From positions 1 to 18,386 of the forward strand of contig JAJIRX010000375.1 in assembly GCA_023853785.1 (NCBI GenBank): a stretch of 18,386 nucleotides of DNA. The letters run 5' to 3'. The translations under genes were made by a program, and so were the position numbers. Below the pieces are notes generated by a model. The model did no database searches, was not told the DNA's origin, and saw nothing but the letters and a program-made list of their open reading frames with translations. Source of the DNA: Psilocybe azurescens. Its lineage: Eukaryota > Basidiomycota > Agaricomycetes > Agaricales > Agrocybaceae. Of this stretch, positions 1 to 9,051 are shown piece after piece; within the stretch, counting starts at the first letter, position 1, and every line of letters starts with the position of its first letter.

Positions 1-60
1 TTGTCGGCGCCCTGCGCCCTCATTGAAAATAAATAATACCAATTACAATTATTATATTTG

Positions 61-157
61 GGGGAATGAGCCGCTCATCCCCTTTTTTATTAACTGCTGT
101 CTCTGCCAGAAAATAATAATAATAGTAGTCTCTTGGGGATGAGCAAAGCTCATCCCC
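61..157. repeat. Pair of near-identical GGGGATGAGC hairpins
   Basis: Two hairpins share one stem sequence. The second (135-157) is perfect: GGGGATGAGC, loop AAA, then GCTCATCCCC. The first (61-82) has the same 10-bp stem with one bulged A and a CG loop. About 50 bp of AT-rich sequence lies between them. The outer halves are also inverted relative to each other, so 61-157 could be a very small terminal-inverted-repeat element whose ends are themselves palindromes. I do not recognise a family, and no target duplication is evident at the edges. Confidence 0.6.
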
Positions 158-299
158 TTGCTTCACACCTCTCATATTGTGGGAGGGGGACACGCGCTCA
201 CCCTCCCTACTTCACAGCCTGCCCTACAGCTTGTTGGGGTTGCACTCTTCCATCCCACCACGGAGGCACACAAAGATCTTCATAGTCAGATTATATACA

Positions 300-1990
300 C
301 TCAGTCAATAACAGTGAACAAATACACAAATATTTATACACAGCACTCTATATTCTGTGTCCATTAAATTTCTTTTGCTTCAACAATCTCAAACTAAAAT
401 TTTAAACCATATTAAACCCATTCCAACTAATTCACGTACCTTGCCACCATGTCTGTTTTATTATTCACACCCATATCCACTCCCAATCAATCATTATTCT
501 ACTTTATATTTTATACAATACTGCACTACTCATTTACTATCTATCACTCACCTCATAGGCACAGCACTATAGATGCCATGCTATTTTAAATTTCATAGCT
601 TACACTCTTTCTCTTCACAACCAAAATATCTGTCTCTACACCCCACTACTTTAATTCTACAAAATTTAATCACATCAATTTACACCCTATAGTACATTAC
701 AATCTAAAATCAATTTTCATGACATATCACAGAGCATTCACCCCACTCACCACTTCTGCTTCATCCTCAGGCCTACATCTTATCACCGCTCCATCTCTCT
801 ATCTCACTATAGACATTTGTAGCACCTCCATACTCACATTTTTTTTTACTGACTGTCAATAACAGTGAACATTTCTGTCTCTATCTAACAATCTCACAAA
901 TCTCCAACCAAAATTTAAAACCATATTACACCCACTCCAACTAATCCACCACAACTTCACCCCTGTACTCAGTCAATCTACATCCCTGCCCAATACCACT
1001 CTCAATTATTTGCCAATTATTGCCTCTATTACTTATAATACTTGACTGCCCTTTCATTACCCACTATCTTGATATGCACAGCACCTGCGGCGCTGTGCCA
1101 TTTTAAATTTTATAACTTGCACTTTTTTCTTCAAAATCCAAATAGCTGTTCCCAGCCCCCACCACTTTGGTCCTGTAGATGAATTAATCACATCAATCTA
1201 TATCCTATAGTACATTAAAATTCAAATGTCAATTTCCACTCCTAATAGTTAACACTCTCTTTAATTTTACCCACTACATGGGCAAAGCATACTTCAGCTT
1301 TATTCTCAAAAATTAATTTTACTACCTATACAGCACTGTATATCACCTATTTTCAATTACAAAGGCATGTCTCAGTGCTATCTTTCTATCCAAATCTTTA
1401 TTTAAATAGCACCCACACATCCACAAATCCCCCTGCTGCTATGTGTCAGTCATAAAGCTAAATGGCACAGTGCATCTGGGATTTGCTAAGTTGGTGCTCT
1501 ACACCTCCATACCAAATATAATATCAATATTTCACCACTTCACCCTTTCTATGTCTAATGAAAAACATTTGAGTATGTCTCTACAAAGCATGCCATCTTT
1601 AGCGCTATGTCCATGCTACTATACATTTCCACAATATATCCCCAGCCCACTCTTGAAAATTTATTGTGTAGATTACTTGTAATAACATTCTTTTGCATAG
1701 AGAACTGGAATATTCTACTATGCACAGCACCTGCAGCACTGTATCATTTTAAAATTTACAGATTACACTCTTCACAATTAAAATTTAAAATAGCTGTCCC
1801 CTGACCTTTCCCATTGTAAAATTGTGTCCCAGTGCTATCTTTCTGTCTACACCTTTATTTAAACAGTTCCAACTATAATTCATTTCATACTAACTTTTCC
1901 ACTGTCCACAATGCCCCTGTTTTGATATTTATTTAGTTGTATTTATTTCAGTCTTTTAACTCTTTTATCTAATACATAGTCTCCATTACA
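300..1990. repeat. G-depleted AT-rich tract made of diverged direct repeats
   Basis: I see no gene here. Several blocks recur in the same order and orientation. A 15-base block, TCAATAACAGTGAAC, is at 305 and 856. A block containing ATATTA and CCAACTAAT is at about 381-435 and 888-948. A longer block starting GCACAGCAC is at 559, 1076 and 1722; the first two copies also share CCTATAGTACATTA at 686 and 1204. A block starting AGTGCTATCTTTCT is at 1373 and 1831. Spacing is about 460-650 bp, so this looks like two to three diverged tandem units. In 361-840 I count roughly 25 G in 480 bases, with about five times more C. Short ORFs here look like chance. Confidence 0.6.
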
Positions 1991-2481
1991 AAGGTGTCAA
2001 CCAACCACAATATCTGCAGACAGAAATGTCCCATTCAAATAGTCTTTGACACAGATTTATTGATCCACTTGCTCATAGTACACTGTGCACTGTGCATGCA
2101 AGAGTGTGCATGCAAGAGTGTGCATATTTGTTTGATTTCAGAGCCACCCAAAGCAGCTTCAATACAGCTGGGTATGGCTAATGGACACATTGAGGGTTCA
2201 TTATTTAAGCACAGAATGTTTTTCAGCTGTGTGGCACCCATTTTGTTGTTTGCCATCAGCCACTGGTTGTTTATTTCAAAAGGCATCGCAGCGCAGGCCC
2301 CAAAACACAATGGCATGCTTAATAATGCTTGGTCATGCTTAAGTAACTTGCTCCTTCCTTTTGAAAATTCTTAGTCATCGAGCTCTCTTATATTATAGAT
2401 TATTTATAAGCTTATGTAAGCAATTATTATGTAATGCTGACTAAGCATTGTATTATACACTGATTAAGTACATTATGAGAA
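1991..2481. other. Unassigned AT-rich stretch, possible coding remnant
   Basis: Base composition changes near 1990: G is no longer depleted. Both strands have an open stretch. The minus strand has a 93-codon ORF from an ATG at 2316 down to 2035, and the plus strand has a 126-codon ORF from a GTG at 1994 to 2374. The overlap makes at least one of them spurious, and I recognise no family in either. The minus-strand ORF has an ATG and an ordinary protein-like composition, so a fragment of a decayed gene or transposon is possible. This stretch might also hold the decayed LTR and leader of the copia gag that follows, but I found no clear TG...CA pair or primer site. Confidence 0.25.
2091..2125. 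repeat. 14-bp tandem repeat, 2.5 copies
   Basis: The unit TGTGCATGCAAGAG occurs at 2091-2104 and 2105-2118, followed by a half unit TGTGCAT to 2125. The upstream bases CACTGTGCAC at 2081-2090 look like a decayed further partial unit. The copies are identical, so this is recent slippage or a young microduplication. Confidence 0.85.
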
Positions 2482-2575
2482 ATTCCAACCGGATTCTGAC
2501 TGGTTCCGAGTGGGTCCGAGTGGATTCTGATCGGATTCCGATCGGTTCCGACTGGGTCCAAGCGGTTCCGACCGG
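2482..2575. repeat. 10/11-bp minisatellite with 42-bp higher-order period
   Basis: Nine units of the general form NTTCCGANNGG (10 or 11 bp) run head to tail. Their starts follow the order ATTC, ATTC, TTCC, GTCC and then repeat, giving two 42-bp higher-order units (2482-2523 and 2524-2565) and one extra unit to 2575. It lies just upstream of the copia-A gag start at 2607, so it would sit in that element's untranslated leader. Because 42 is a multiple of three, the minus strand reads as a 14-residue repeat, but nothing indicates that this is translated. Confidence 0.85.
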
Positions 2576-2606
2576 TACCCGTGGGGCACTGTAAAGTACT
2601 GCAATC

Positions 2607-2898
2607 ATGTCTACTTCATCCCTGCCCAATTTTGCAAAACTGAATGCTTCCAACTACCCATCTTGGTGTGGTGAAATGCAAGCTTGGCTTTGTGCCCAGG
2701 GCGTTTGACGCATCGTTTCCGGTCAATCCAAGGCCCCTAGGCAGTTCTCACCACCCAAGGACACTGAGGAGGCCGCACTCGATGCTTGGAACACCAAATC
2801 GGATAAGGCAGCTGGCTACATCTATCTGGCTGTTGAAGAGAATCAGAAGATCCATTTTGCCTCTATTTCGGATGATCCAGTCACTATGTGGGCCATCC
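2607..2898 (+). pseudogene. gag: Copia-A gag, N-terminal fragment with nonsense mutation
   Basis: An ATG at 2607 opens a reading frame that matches the copia Gag N-terminus. It parallels the second copia gag at 6573 in this window: both have Asn-Tyr-Pro-x-Trp followed by Gly-Glu-Met-x-Ala-Trp-Leu near residues 16-29, an Ala-Ala-Gly-x-Ile-Tyr-Leu segment, and Met-Trp-Ala at the break. Gag would form the virus-like particle that packages element RNA. The frame has a TGA at about codon 34, where the other gag has Trp (TGG to TGA), and stays in phase beyond it to about 2897. There the sequence switches to LINE-1. The rest of this copia element is not on the far side in this window. Confident in family, not in subfamily. 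Confidence 0.8.
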
Positions 2899-3037
2899 TT
2901 TCTTGTTCCGGTACTGCCACGTATCCACCGTGAGAAATTTCTGCTCATCGTCGCAAACGTTCTACACAAAGTTTTACTTGGGTAACCACCCCCAGCACTA
3001 CCACCATTGGCAAGCGTAGCTTAGGTCTCACCTATCT
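2899..3037 (+). promoter_or_regulatory. LINE-1 5' leader, presumed internal promoter
   Basis: This 139-bp non-coding leader precedes the ORF1 ATG at 3038. It is conserved with the LINE-3 leader (16435-16571), including the shared start and a TTTTACTTGGGTAACCACCC-like segment. LINEs normally carry an internal promoter in the leader, so a promoter role is inferred from family knowledge; I see no specific motif. Confidence 0.45.
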
Positions 3038-4973
3038 ATGCCGCCTAAACAGCAACCCACAAGGCCACCGTCCCCTTTTCGGTCGGTGACCTCCTCAGCC
3101 AGATCCCGCAGCTCAACCTTCGCCGACTGCATCCCCAGTCCCTACAGCGGGCGCTCTCGCTGTTCGAGATACCTATAGTCAAGGCCCGGTCCCTGCTTCA
3201 CGTGGGGCATGCACGCCCAACCCAGTCGCTCTGCCATGTCCTCGAGGCAGTCGTCTCGTCATCGCACTCCCACGGTTACTGCCAGGGACAACACCGCCCA
3301 GCCCTCTGACGCTCCTTCGCCGGCGAGGTCTGAGGTCAAAGATATGGAGGACTCCCCCTCATACCTATCACTCAGTTATGGAGATTCCGACGTGGTAGAA
3401 GATAGTCAAAGGATTATGGGAGCACTCAGGACGATCGTCGGGTATGTCAACTCTACTCACATCGACCTTCATTTGTCCCCTATGGGGCATCCCTGGCTCA
3501 AGCGGTGGTTGATTTCACCCGTGATGCCTTTAATGGGGACCTGGGCACTACGCCCACTCCCGAGAACATCCTCCCAATCCGTGCGATTGCAGGAGATCTT
3601 CGCTGCAGAAGACGACACCATTCGAAGGCCTTTGGCCATCGGTCCTACTTCTCCAGACCCTCTCCGCATCTCCTCCCCCCCGCTTGGTCTGACCACAGTG
3701 GGGCTGGCGATGACGACGTCGTTATGACTCCGGCTGAACCGGTTCGCTCCTCTTGTAGGAGCGCGTAGGCCAGGCCTCCTATTCGAGCACAGCAGGACAA
3801 AGGGAAAGGGCGGGCTGACAAGCCCTCCTCCTCCCCTGCTCCTCCTCAACCCCGCCCCTGGCCAAGAAACCGGTTGTGCCCAATCAGAGGCCCCTCCAGT
3901 GCCTCCCTCTTCCTCCCGCCCCGTGCATCCTGCCCCACGTTCCTACGCTGAGGCCGCTCGCAGAAGGCACACATCCAGCAGCCAGCTACGCCCGGCTGCC
4001 CCTCCGTCTCCGCCCCCCCTCCCACAAGGGTAGGAGGATCCTGGACTATACTTCACATGGCCCCTCGAGGCGCCAGATGCTCATCGACGTGGGAGATCAT
4101 GCGAAAGACGCTAATCTCACCACCCTGTTCAAGGACCTGTCTGCAGACGTCCTCCTCCGCCAGGGCCTTCGTGTTAAGGTCCTTGGTGTTGAAGTTGCCT
4201 ACGATGGGTATGCCGTACCCACCGACAAAGTTCCCAGCGAAGCGACACGGAGATCCTCCGTGGTGCGGTCACTGCCCATTTCAAGACCCACTACAAGTTC
4301 ACGCCGTGGGTCGGCATGCCCACGTCCAAGTCGTTCTTACAAATTGTTGACGTTCCTCAGTTCCAAGGTACTCATTATGACCTGGATCACCTCACCGAAC
4401 GGGAAGAGGTTGCTTCAGCACTCAAAGCCTCTCCCATTTGGACTTCATCACACATTCTTTGCGGGGACCCCGCGTAGTTCGCACTTCCAAGGCAAGCACC
4501 ACTGCCACTGCTTTCTTTGATATCTGGGACACCACCTCCAGTGCCCGCGCTTGCCAGCTCGTCGACAAACAGTTCATGTTCAGGGGTCGCCCCCCTCTGG
4601 ATACGTTCTAGCTCGAAGAGCTCCGGGCGTCCCCCTGCACTCGGTGTTGGAAGTGGGGCCATCCAGTCAGTCGCTGCCATGCAGTTGCCGCCAAATGTCC
4701 ACAATGCTCTGGTCCTCACAAGTTGGAGCAGCATTGCGCCGTTGCAGGCTGCTGCAAAGGCAATCCGGCGGACCCCCTCAGGCACCCACGCCTGGTGGAG
4801 AGCCCTGCCCTCACACCCCTCACTGCCCAAATTGCGGAAAGAATCATGGTGCCCATGAGCGCGCTTGCGTGTTCTGGAGTCACAGGTTCGACCAGCTTTG
4901 GCACGTCGAGAAATATCGTCAGGTACGAGCAAATTCCTTCGCGCACTGTCAATCCCTAACCAGCAGTCATTAG
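3038..4973 (+). pseudogene. LINE-1 ORF1 (Gag-like RNA-binding protein), frameshifted
   Basis: ORF1 starts at ATG 3038 (Met-Pro-Pro-Lys-Gln-Gln) and should encode the nucleic-acid-binding protein that coats LINE RNA. The N-terminal third is Pro/Ser/Thr-rich. The middle (about 3340-3720) matches LINE-3 and holds an acidic Met-Glu-Asp-Ser-Pro-Ser segment. A conserved domain follows at about 4078-4500. The C-terminus has three cysteine knuckles: CTRCWKWGHPVSRC (CX2CX4HX4C) near 4647, CPQCSGPH with a following HC, and CPNCGKNHGAHERAC near 4827. The reading frame jumps several times. Compared with LINE-3, one G is missing near 3484 and an extra base appears near 3590, so the frame is wrong only between them. 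The last frame ends at TAG 4971-4973, one base before the ORF2 ATG. Confidence 0.8.
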
Positions 4974-4974
4974 G

Positions 4975-5988
4975 ATGAGTCAAACCGTCCAGGACCTTCC
5001 GGTTAGAATTTTGAGTTTCAACTGCGCAAAGTCCAGCCTAAGCGTAGAAACTATACTCGAACATTTTGTACTAGCATACGATATTGTTTTTATCCAAGAA
5101 CCTCCCTGGAGGTTTGTATGCTCCGCACCGTCCACTTCTCGTAAGTCTGGCGATGATGTTATTGGTGCCCCACTGCATCCATCTTGGTTGCCTATGGTAC
5201 GCAATCCTGAACCCGATACTCGCCCCAAGGGTTATGGCCTATGTGTCTAACCGCTTGAAGGAGTTTTGGCCTCAATGCATCGCGATCTTATTGATCATCG
5301 CGATGTGTTAATTCTCAGCCTGTTCGCAAACGGACAGAGCTATAATTTAATGAATGTCTATTCAGACGAGACCCATACGGCCGCTCTCCTCCTTGCGGAG
5401 GAGGCGGCCTCACTTCCGCCCTTCATCTACATGGGGGTGATTTTAACATTCATTCCCAGGAATGGGATGGAGGCCATCGCGGCCATCCAGGAGTTGCCAC
5501 TCAACTCCTCAACACTGCGGGCGGAACTAGGCTTGCAACGGGCTCCTTTGTGAACCCGGGGCCAACCTTCTACCCCCGCATCCAAGGCTTTCGCTCAACA
5601 GTGATTGACTTGGTATTTGTTCAACCGGACCAGACCCTGAAAGCGCAGGTCACCCGGGTACACAATGCTCAGGGCGAAGTCGGATCACATCCTGCTCGCC
5701 ACTACTTTATCAATCTCTGCTGATTCTGGGGCCATACCCGCAGAGCTCTCAAAGCTGACAGAGAGGAGCAAATCTGCTTTGTCAGAGTTATCGAAGGGAG
5801 TTCGCCATGAAAGTGGATGAACACGCCCCCCTCGACACACCCGACCAGATTGATGCAGTGGCACAAGCTATTGTGGACTCGTTCTCTGCAGCATGGGAAA
5901 CCTGCTCCAGAGAGGTCACTATTACGAGGCACTCAAAACCGTGGTGGACGGATGAGTGCTCAGTCGCGCTTCAGGCCTACCGGGAACA
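4975..5988 (+). pseudogene. LINE-1 ORF2, 5' part: AP-like endonuclease domain
   Basis: ORF2 opens at ATG 4975. This domain nicks target DNA to start target-primed reverse transcription. Motifs of the exonuclease-endonuclease-phosphatase fold appear in order: Ser-Phe-Asn-Cys-Ala-Lys near residue 14 (active-site Asn), Gln-Glu-Pro-Pro-Trp near 5095 (metal-binding Glu), Asn-Val-Tyr-Ser-Asp near 5355, Gly-Asp-Phe-Asn at 5436, and Ser-Asp-His at 5680. The frame moves between all three phases, with shifts near 5215, 5260, 5435, 5680 and 5805. The one at 5435 lies in a run of five G where six would restore the frame. The final piece ends in the linker between endonuclease and RT, where copia-B inserted. 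Confidence 0.8.
5984..5988. repeat. Copia-B target-site duplication, left copy (GAACA)
   Basis: GAACA immediately precedes the LTR start and is repeated immediately after the other LTR at 11449-11453. A 5-bp duplication is typical of copia integrases. Keeping one copy and removing the element joins the LINE-1 linker reading frame without a break. Confidence 0.95.
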
Positions 5989-6459
5989 TGTTAGTTTTTG
6001 TGATTAAACACTTTGTTTCTAATGTTCTACACTTGATATTTGGACTTGTACAAATGGACACTTAGTTAGAATTCGCTCTTTTCGGTGTTTTTGCACACTG
6101 TTCTGTTAATAACTTTTTGTAGAGTAAAGTTATTCAAATTCTGATCACTGATCCGGAATCCCCTCGTTGAGACGGTTCCGGTGATATATAATTTGTTACG
6201 TAATTATAGGTTTGGTGTTTTGACGCAATATTGTGGACACCTATAGTCACGCCTCGCCATTTTTAGACACTTAGCCATGTAAAAGACCAGTATTCCTACT
6301 ATGTCTGAGGAAACAAAGACACTAGAACAAGATTTGGAGTCTACAGAAGCAATTTACTATTTTCACTCATACTTGTCATTGTTGCGGCATTTGAGATTTG
6401 ACTCTATTGTTACTCATCAGTATAGCTACTGATTTGTGCATTATTGTCTATTTCTAACA
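5989..6459 (+). repeat. Copia-B 5' LTR (471 bp)
   Basis: Begins TGTTAG and ends CTAACA, a perfect 6-bp terminal inversion. Differences from the 3' LTR are C6160/T11150, G6180/A11170, T6197/C11187, C6253/T11243, and one extra G at about 6386. ATATATAA at about 6184 is a candidate TATA element, which would place the start of transcription in the middle of the LTR; this is a motif guess only. Confidence 0.97.
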
Positions 6460-6476
6460 GGTTATGGGCCCCGGGC
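6460..6476 (+). other. Copia-B primer-binding site, initiator tRNA-Met anticodon arm
   Basis: GGTTATGGGCCCCGGGC directly follows the LTR. Its reverse complement contains GGGCCCATAACC, the anticodon stem-loop of eukaryotic initiator tRNA-Met with the CAT anticodon. This matches half-tRNA priming known from Drosophila copia and Ty5, where a cleaved 5' tRNA half, rather than the acceptor 3' end, primes minus-strand DNA. Confidence 0.85.
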
Positions 6477-6572
6477 TTTAAACTTGGCAAAACATTGATT
6501 AAGTCTATTGCTGTCTGATACTAGACTAGTTGGATCCTTGAAACAACACTTGACATTTGAACTTGTTGCAAA

Positions 6573-7387
6573 ATGTCTTCAGACAACAACACAGTTGCTA
6601 AAGTTAAACCATTGTCAAATTCAAACTATCCTGAATGGGCTGGGGAGATGAAGGCATGGTTAATGCAAAATGGACTATGGAGATTGGTATCTGGCAAAGA
6701 AGCAAAGCCAGTTGCTAGTGGGGATAAATTCATCAATGAAGAGGTAGTGGCAAAGTGGGAGATGAAGGCAGAGAGGGCAGCAGGTGAAATCTACCTGCTT
6801 GTGGAGAATGATCAAAGGGTGCACTTTAGAGGGCATGATGAAGATCCAATCAAGATGTGGGCATTGCTTGAAGCTGCTCACCTGAACAAGAAGCCAGGAG
6901 CACAATTCAATGCGTATGATGACCTGTTCTCTATCAGGAAGCAGGACGACGAATCCCTAGTAACTTTGGGAACCCGAATTGAAAAGGCCATGCAAACTAT
7001 TCAGAACTTGCGTCCAGCCGGCTTTAAGATTGAGACACTTGATGAAGAGCTTCAGTGCATGGCACTCATACGTGCCTTGCCTGATGACTACAGACATCTT
7101 GTGGTTTCTCTGTTGTTGATGGAAAAGCTGGACAAGTCAGTCATCATGCAGGCGTTCGCAGCGAAGAGTTGAATCGTCAACATCAAACAACAGAGTTGTT
7201 GAACCAAGTGAAAGCAGGTGGCAGTGGGGGCAAGAAGCCATGGGAAAAGCGAAAACCTGGGCCAAAGGATCGGTGCAATTACTGCAAAGAATTGGGTCAT
7301 TGGGTTTTCAACTGTCCAGAGCTGGCAGAAAAGAAAGCAAAGAATGAGAGTGCCAAAAGGCAGAAGAAGAGAAAGCAGCGGCAGTGA
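6573..7387 (+). pseudogene. gag: Copia-B gag with CCHC zinc knuckle, one frameshift
   Basis: ATG 6573 opens a 199-codon frame resembling the UBN2-type copia Gag: Asn-Tyr-Pro-Glu-Trp-Ala-Gly-Glu-Met near residue 18, and Met-Trp-Ala-Leu-Leu-Glu near residue 90. It stops at 7172. The continuation in the next frame, from about 7157, carries the nucleocapsid knuckle CNYCKELGHWVFNC (CX2CX4HX4C, near 7294) and a basic tail ending at 7387. The frame change lies at about 7155, where one missing C in a TTCG would explain it. A second change, into the pol frame, is needed near 7355 in a run of four A. Gag forms the particle and packages RNA. Most copia elements have a single gag-pol frame, so I read both shifts as indels rather than programmed sites. 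Confidence 0.85.
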
Positions 7388-9033
7388 CAGAATTTGCTGG
7401 AAAGGCAAGTGCTGTTGCTGAACACGAGGTCAATTCTACATCTTCTAACGTATTTCATTGGAACACAGACACAGGCGCCACTTCTAATATGACACCGCAT
7501 AGAAACTGGATACACAATTATACCCCATATAGAGTGCCTATTAGACTAGCGGACCATAGAGTTATATATTCAGAGGGCATTGGTAGTGTTCTGTTCAGAC
7601 CGTTAGTTAGAGGAAAACGATATAGAGATGTAGAATTCACTAGAGTACTTCACGTTCCTGCACTTCGTAATAATCTTCTTGCTGTTTTATATTTGACAAA
7701 GTACAAAGGCATTGATGTACATATTTCTCATGACAAAATGGACTTTTCTTCACAAAAGAAACTCTTGTTTACTGCTACCATTGATACAGACAATATTGGA
7801 TATTTAGATGGCTCTACAGTAGATGTTATGGAAAATGTACATTTGGCTTCGACGCTGCCTCTCGACTTGTCTTTATGGCATAAACGGTTAGGACACCACA
7901 ACTATGATGGGATTAAGTTCATGATAAAGAAAGATCTAGTTGATAGTTTAGTACTGGACTCGAGAGCTTTACCAGATCCTATATGTGAACCATGTCTGGC
8001 AGGAAAGATGCATGCAAATCCATTCCCATTATCAGATAATCGTGCTACAGAGGTCTTGGAATTGATCCACACAGATGTGCATGATGTTGGTATCTTGTCA
8101 CATTCTGGCTATCGTTATTGGGTTTCATTTATTGATGATGCCGAACGCTTTAAAGTGCTTATTCCTATGAAGTGCAAAAGCGACACATTCACTTGCTTTA
8201 AGACATTCAAAGCTTATGCTGAGAACTTGACTGGCAAAAAGATCAAACAACTTCGGGAGGATAAAGGTGGTGAATATATGTCAAAAGAATTCCAAGAGTA
8301 CCTGGATGCATGTGGAATTGTGAGAGAGCATACCTGCAGAAACAGACCACAGCAAAATGGGGTTGCTGAACGTGCCAATAGAACATTTGCTGAAAGGATT
8401 GTTGCATTGCTTGAAGAGTCTGGTCTGTCCAAGAAATTTTGGGCTGAGTGTTTGGCTGCACTTGTGCATGTCTTGAATCGTTGTCCTACATCTGCTGTTA
8501 TTGGGAGAACTCCTTATGAAGGTTGGCATTGCAAGAAACCTGATGTCAGTCATTTACGTGTTTGGGGATGTGTTGCATATGTTCACATTCAAAAGGACAA
8601 AAGGAAGAAATTGGGTTCACACATGGAAAAGTGCATCTTTATTGGATATCCAGATGGTTACAAGGGTTGGAAGTTTTACAATCCGGAAACTAAGAAAGTC
8701 ATTATCTGTGAAAGAGCAGACTTTGATGAACGCTACACATATGGTGGAGAATTGATGACATCCAATCAGCATGATGCAATTGAACCCAAACCAATTCCTA
8801 TCCCAGAGTCAGAAAATGAACAAGAAGTACTACCACCTGTCTTGCCTGAGGTAGATGAGATTGCACCTCCCACTGGACCTAACCCAGCACCTAAAGTTGA
8901 CAAAGGAAACAGAAAGCGATTGAGCCCACAATTGAAGAGGAGGAGAAGGAAGAGACTGAATTGCCAGGACGTACCAAACGTAATGCCAGGATTATTGAAA
9001 GTGATCCAGAGGAAGAGCCACGGAAGCGTATAA
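7384..9033 (+). CDS. pol: Copia-B pol, protease and integrase (549 codons)
   Basis: This is the longest open stretch in copia-B. In order: the aspartic protease motif Asp-Thr-Gly-Ala-Thr near residue 29; a GAG-pre-integrase zinc region with His-Lys-Arg-Leu-Gly-His and Cys-Glu-Pro-Cys (residues about 165-205); and the integrase core with its DDE triad in Thr-Asp-Val-His, Arg-Glu-Asp-Lys-Gly-Gly-Glu and Gln-Asn-Gly-Val-Ala-Glu-Arg. A conserved Val-Trp-Gly-Cys-Val-Ala-Tyr region lies near residue 393. Integrase would insert the cDNA and protease would cut the polyprotein. The last 40 codons are probably the wrong frame: from about 8900 to 9101 another frame gives an acidic then basic linker typical of copia, and the main frame resumes after about 9100. 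The annotated first codon is GTG; the true start is upstream in gag. Confidence 0.88.
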   Translation: MTEFAGKASAVAEHEVNSTSSNVFHWNTDTGATSNMTPHRNWIHNYTPYRVPIRLADHRVIYSEGIGSVLFRPLVRGKRYRDVEFTRVLHVPALRNNLLAVLYLTKYKGIDVHISHDKMDFSSQKKLLFTATIDTDNIGYLDGSTVDVMENVHLASTLPLDLSLWHKRLGHHNYDGIKFMIKKDLVDSLVLDSRALPDPICEPCLAGKMHANPFPLSDNRATEVLELIHTDVHDVGILSHSGYRYWVSFIDDAERFKVLIPMKCKSDTFTCFKTFKAYAENLTGKKIKQLREDKGGEYMSKEFQEYLDACGIVREHTCRNRPQQNGVAERANRTFAERIVALLEESGLSKKFWAECLAALVHVLNRCPTSAVIGRTPYEGWHCKKPDVSHLRVWGCVAYVHIQKDKRKKLGSHMEKCIFIGYPDGYKGWKFYNPETKKVIICERADFDERYTYGGELMTSNQHDAIEPKPIPIPESENEQEVLPPVLPEVDEIAPPTGPNPAPKVDKGNRKRLSPQLKRRRRKRLNCQDVPNVMPGLLKVIQRKSHGSV

Positions 9034-9051
9034 AGCTTCAACCTCATAAAC

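Noticed and set aside
61..90. Hairpin followed by T run as a bacterial-type terminator
   Set aside because: The window is eukaryotic and the same hairpin recurs without a T run.
61..170. Helitron 3' end from the GC hairpin
   Set aside because: No CTRR motif at the expected distance and no matching 5' TC end were seen.
158..1804. Several 60-80 codon ORFs on the plus strand
   Set aside because: They follow the low-G composition, which depletes stop codons, match no family, and lie across diverged repeats without a shared reading frame.
2318..2475. Copia-A 5' LTR and primer site
   Set aside because: A weak TTATGAGA after a CA at about 2472 could be a decayed primer site, but I could not find a paired TG start or a second LTR.
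4387..4983. 198-codon minus-strand ORF over LINE-1 ORF1
   Set aside because: It lies antisense to the zinc-knuckle region, is not recognised, and follows from GC-rich codon use on the plus strand.
7340..7390. Programmed -1 frameshift between copia-B gag and pol
   Set aside because: No standard slippery heptamer is in the right phase, and the other frame changes in this element look like run-length indels. Most copia elements use one frame.
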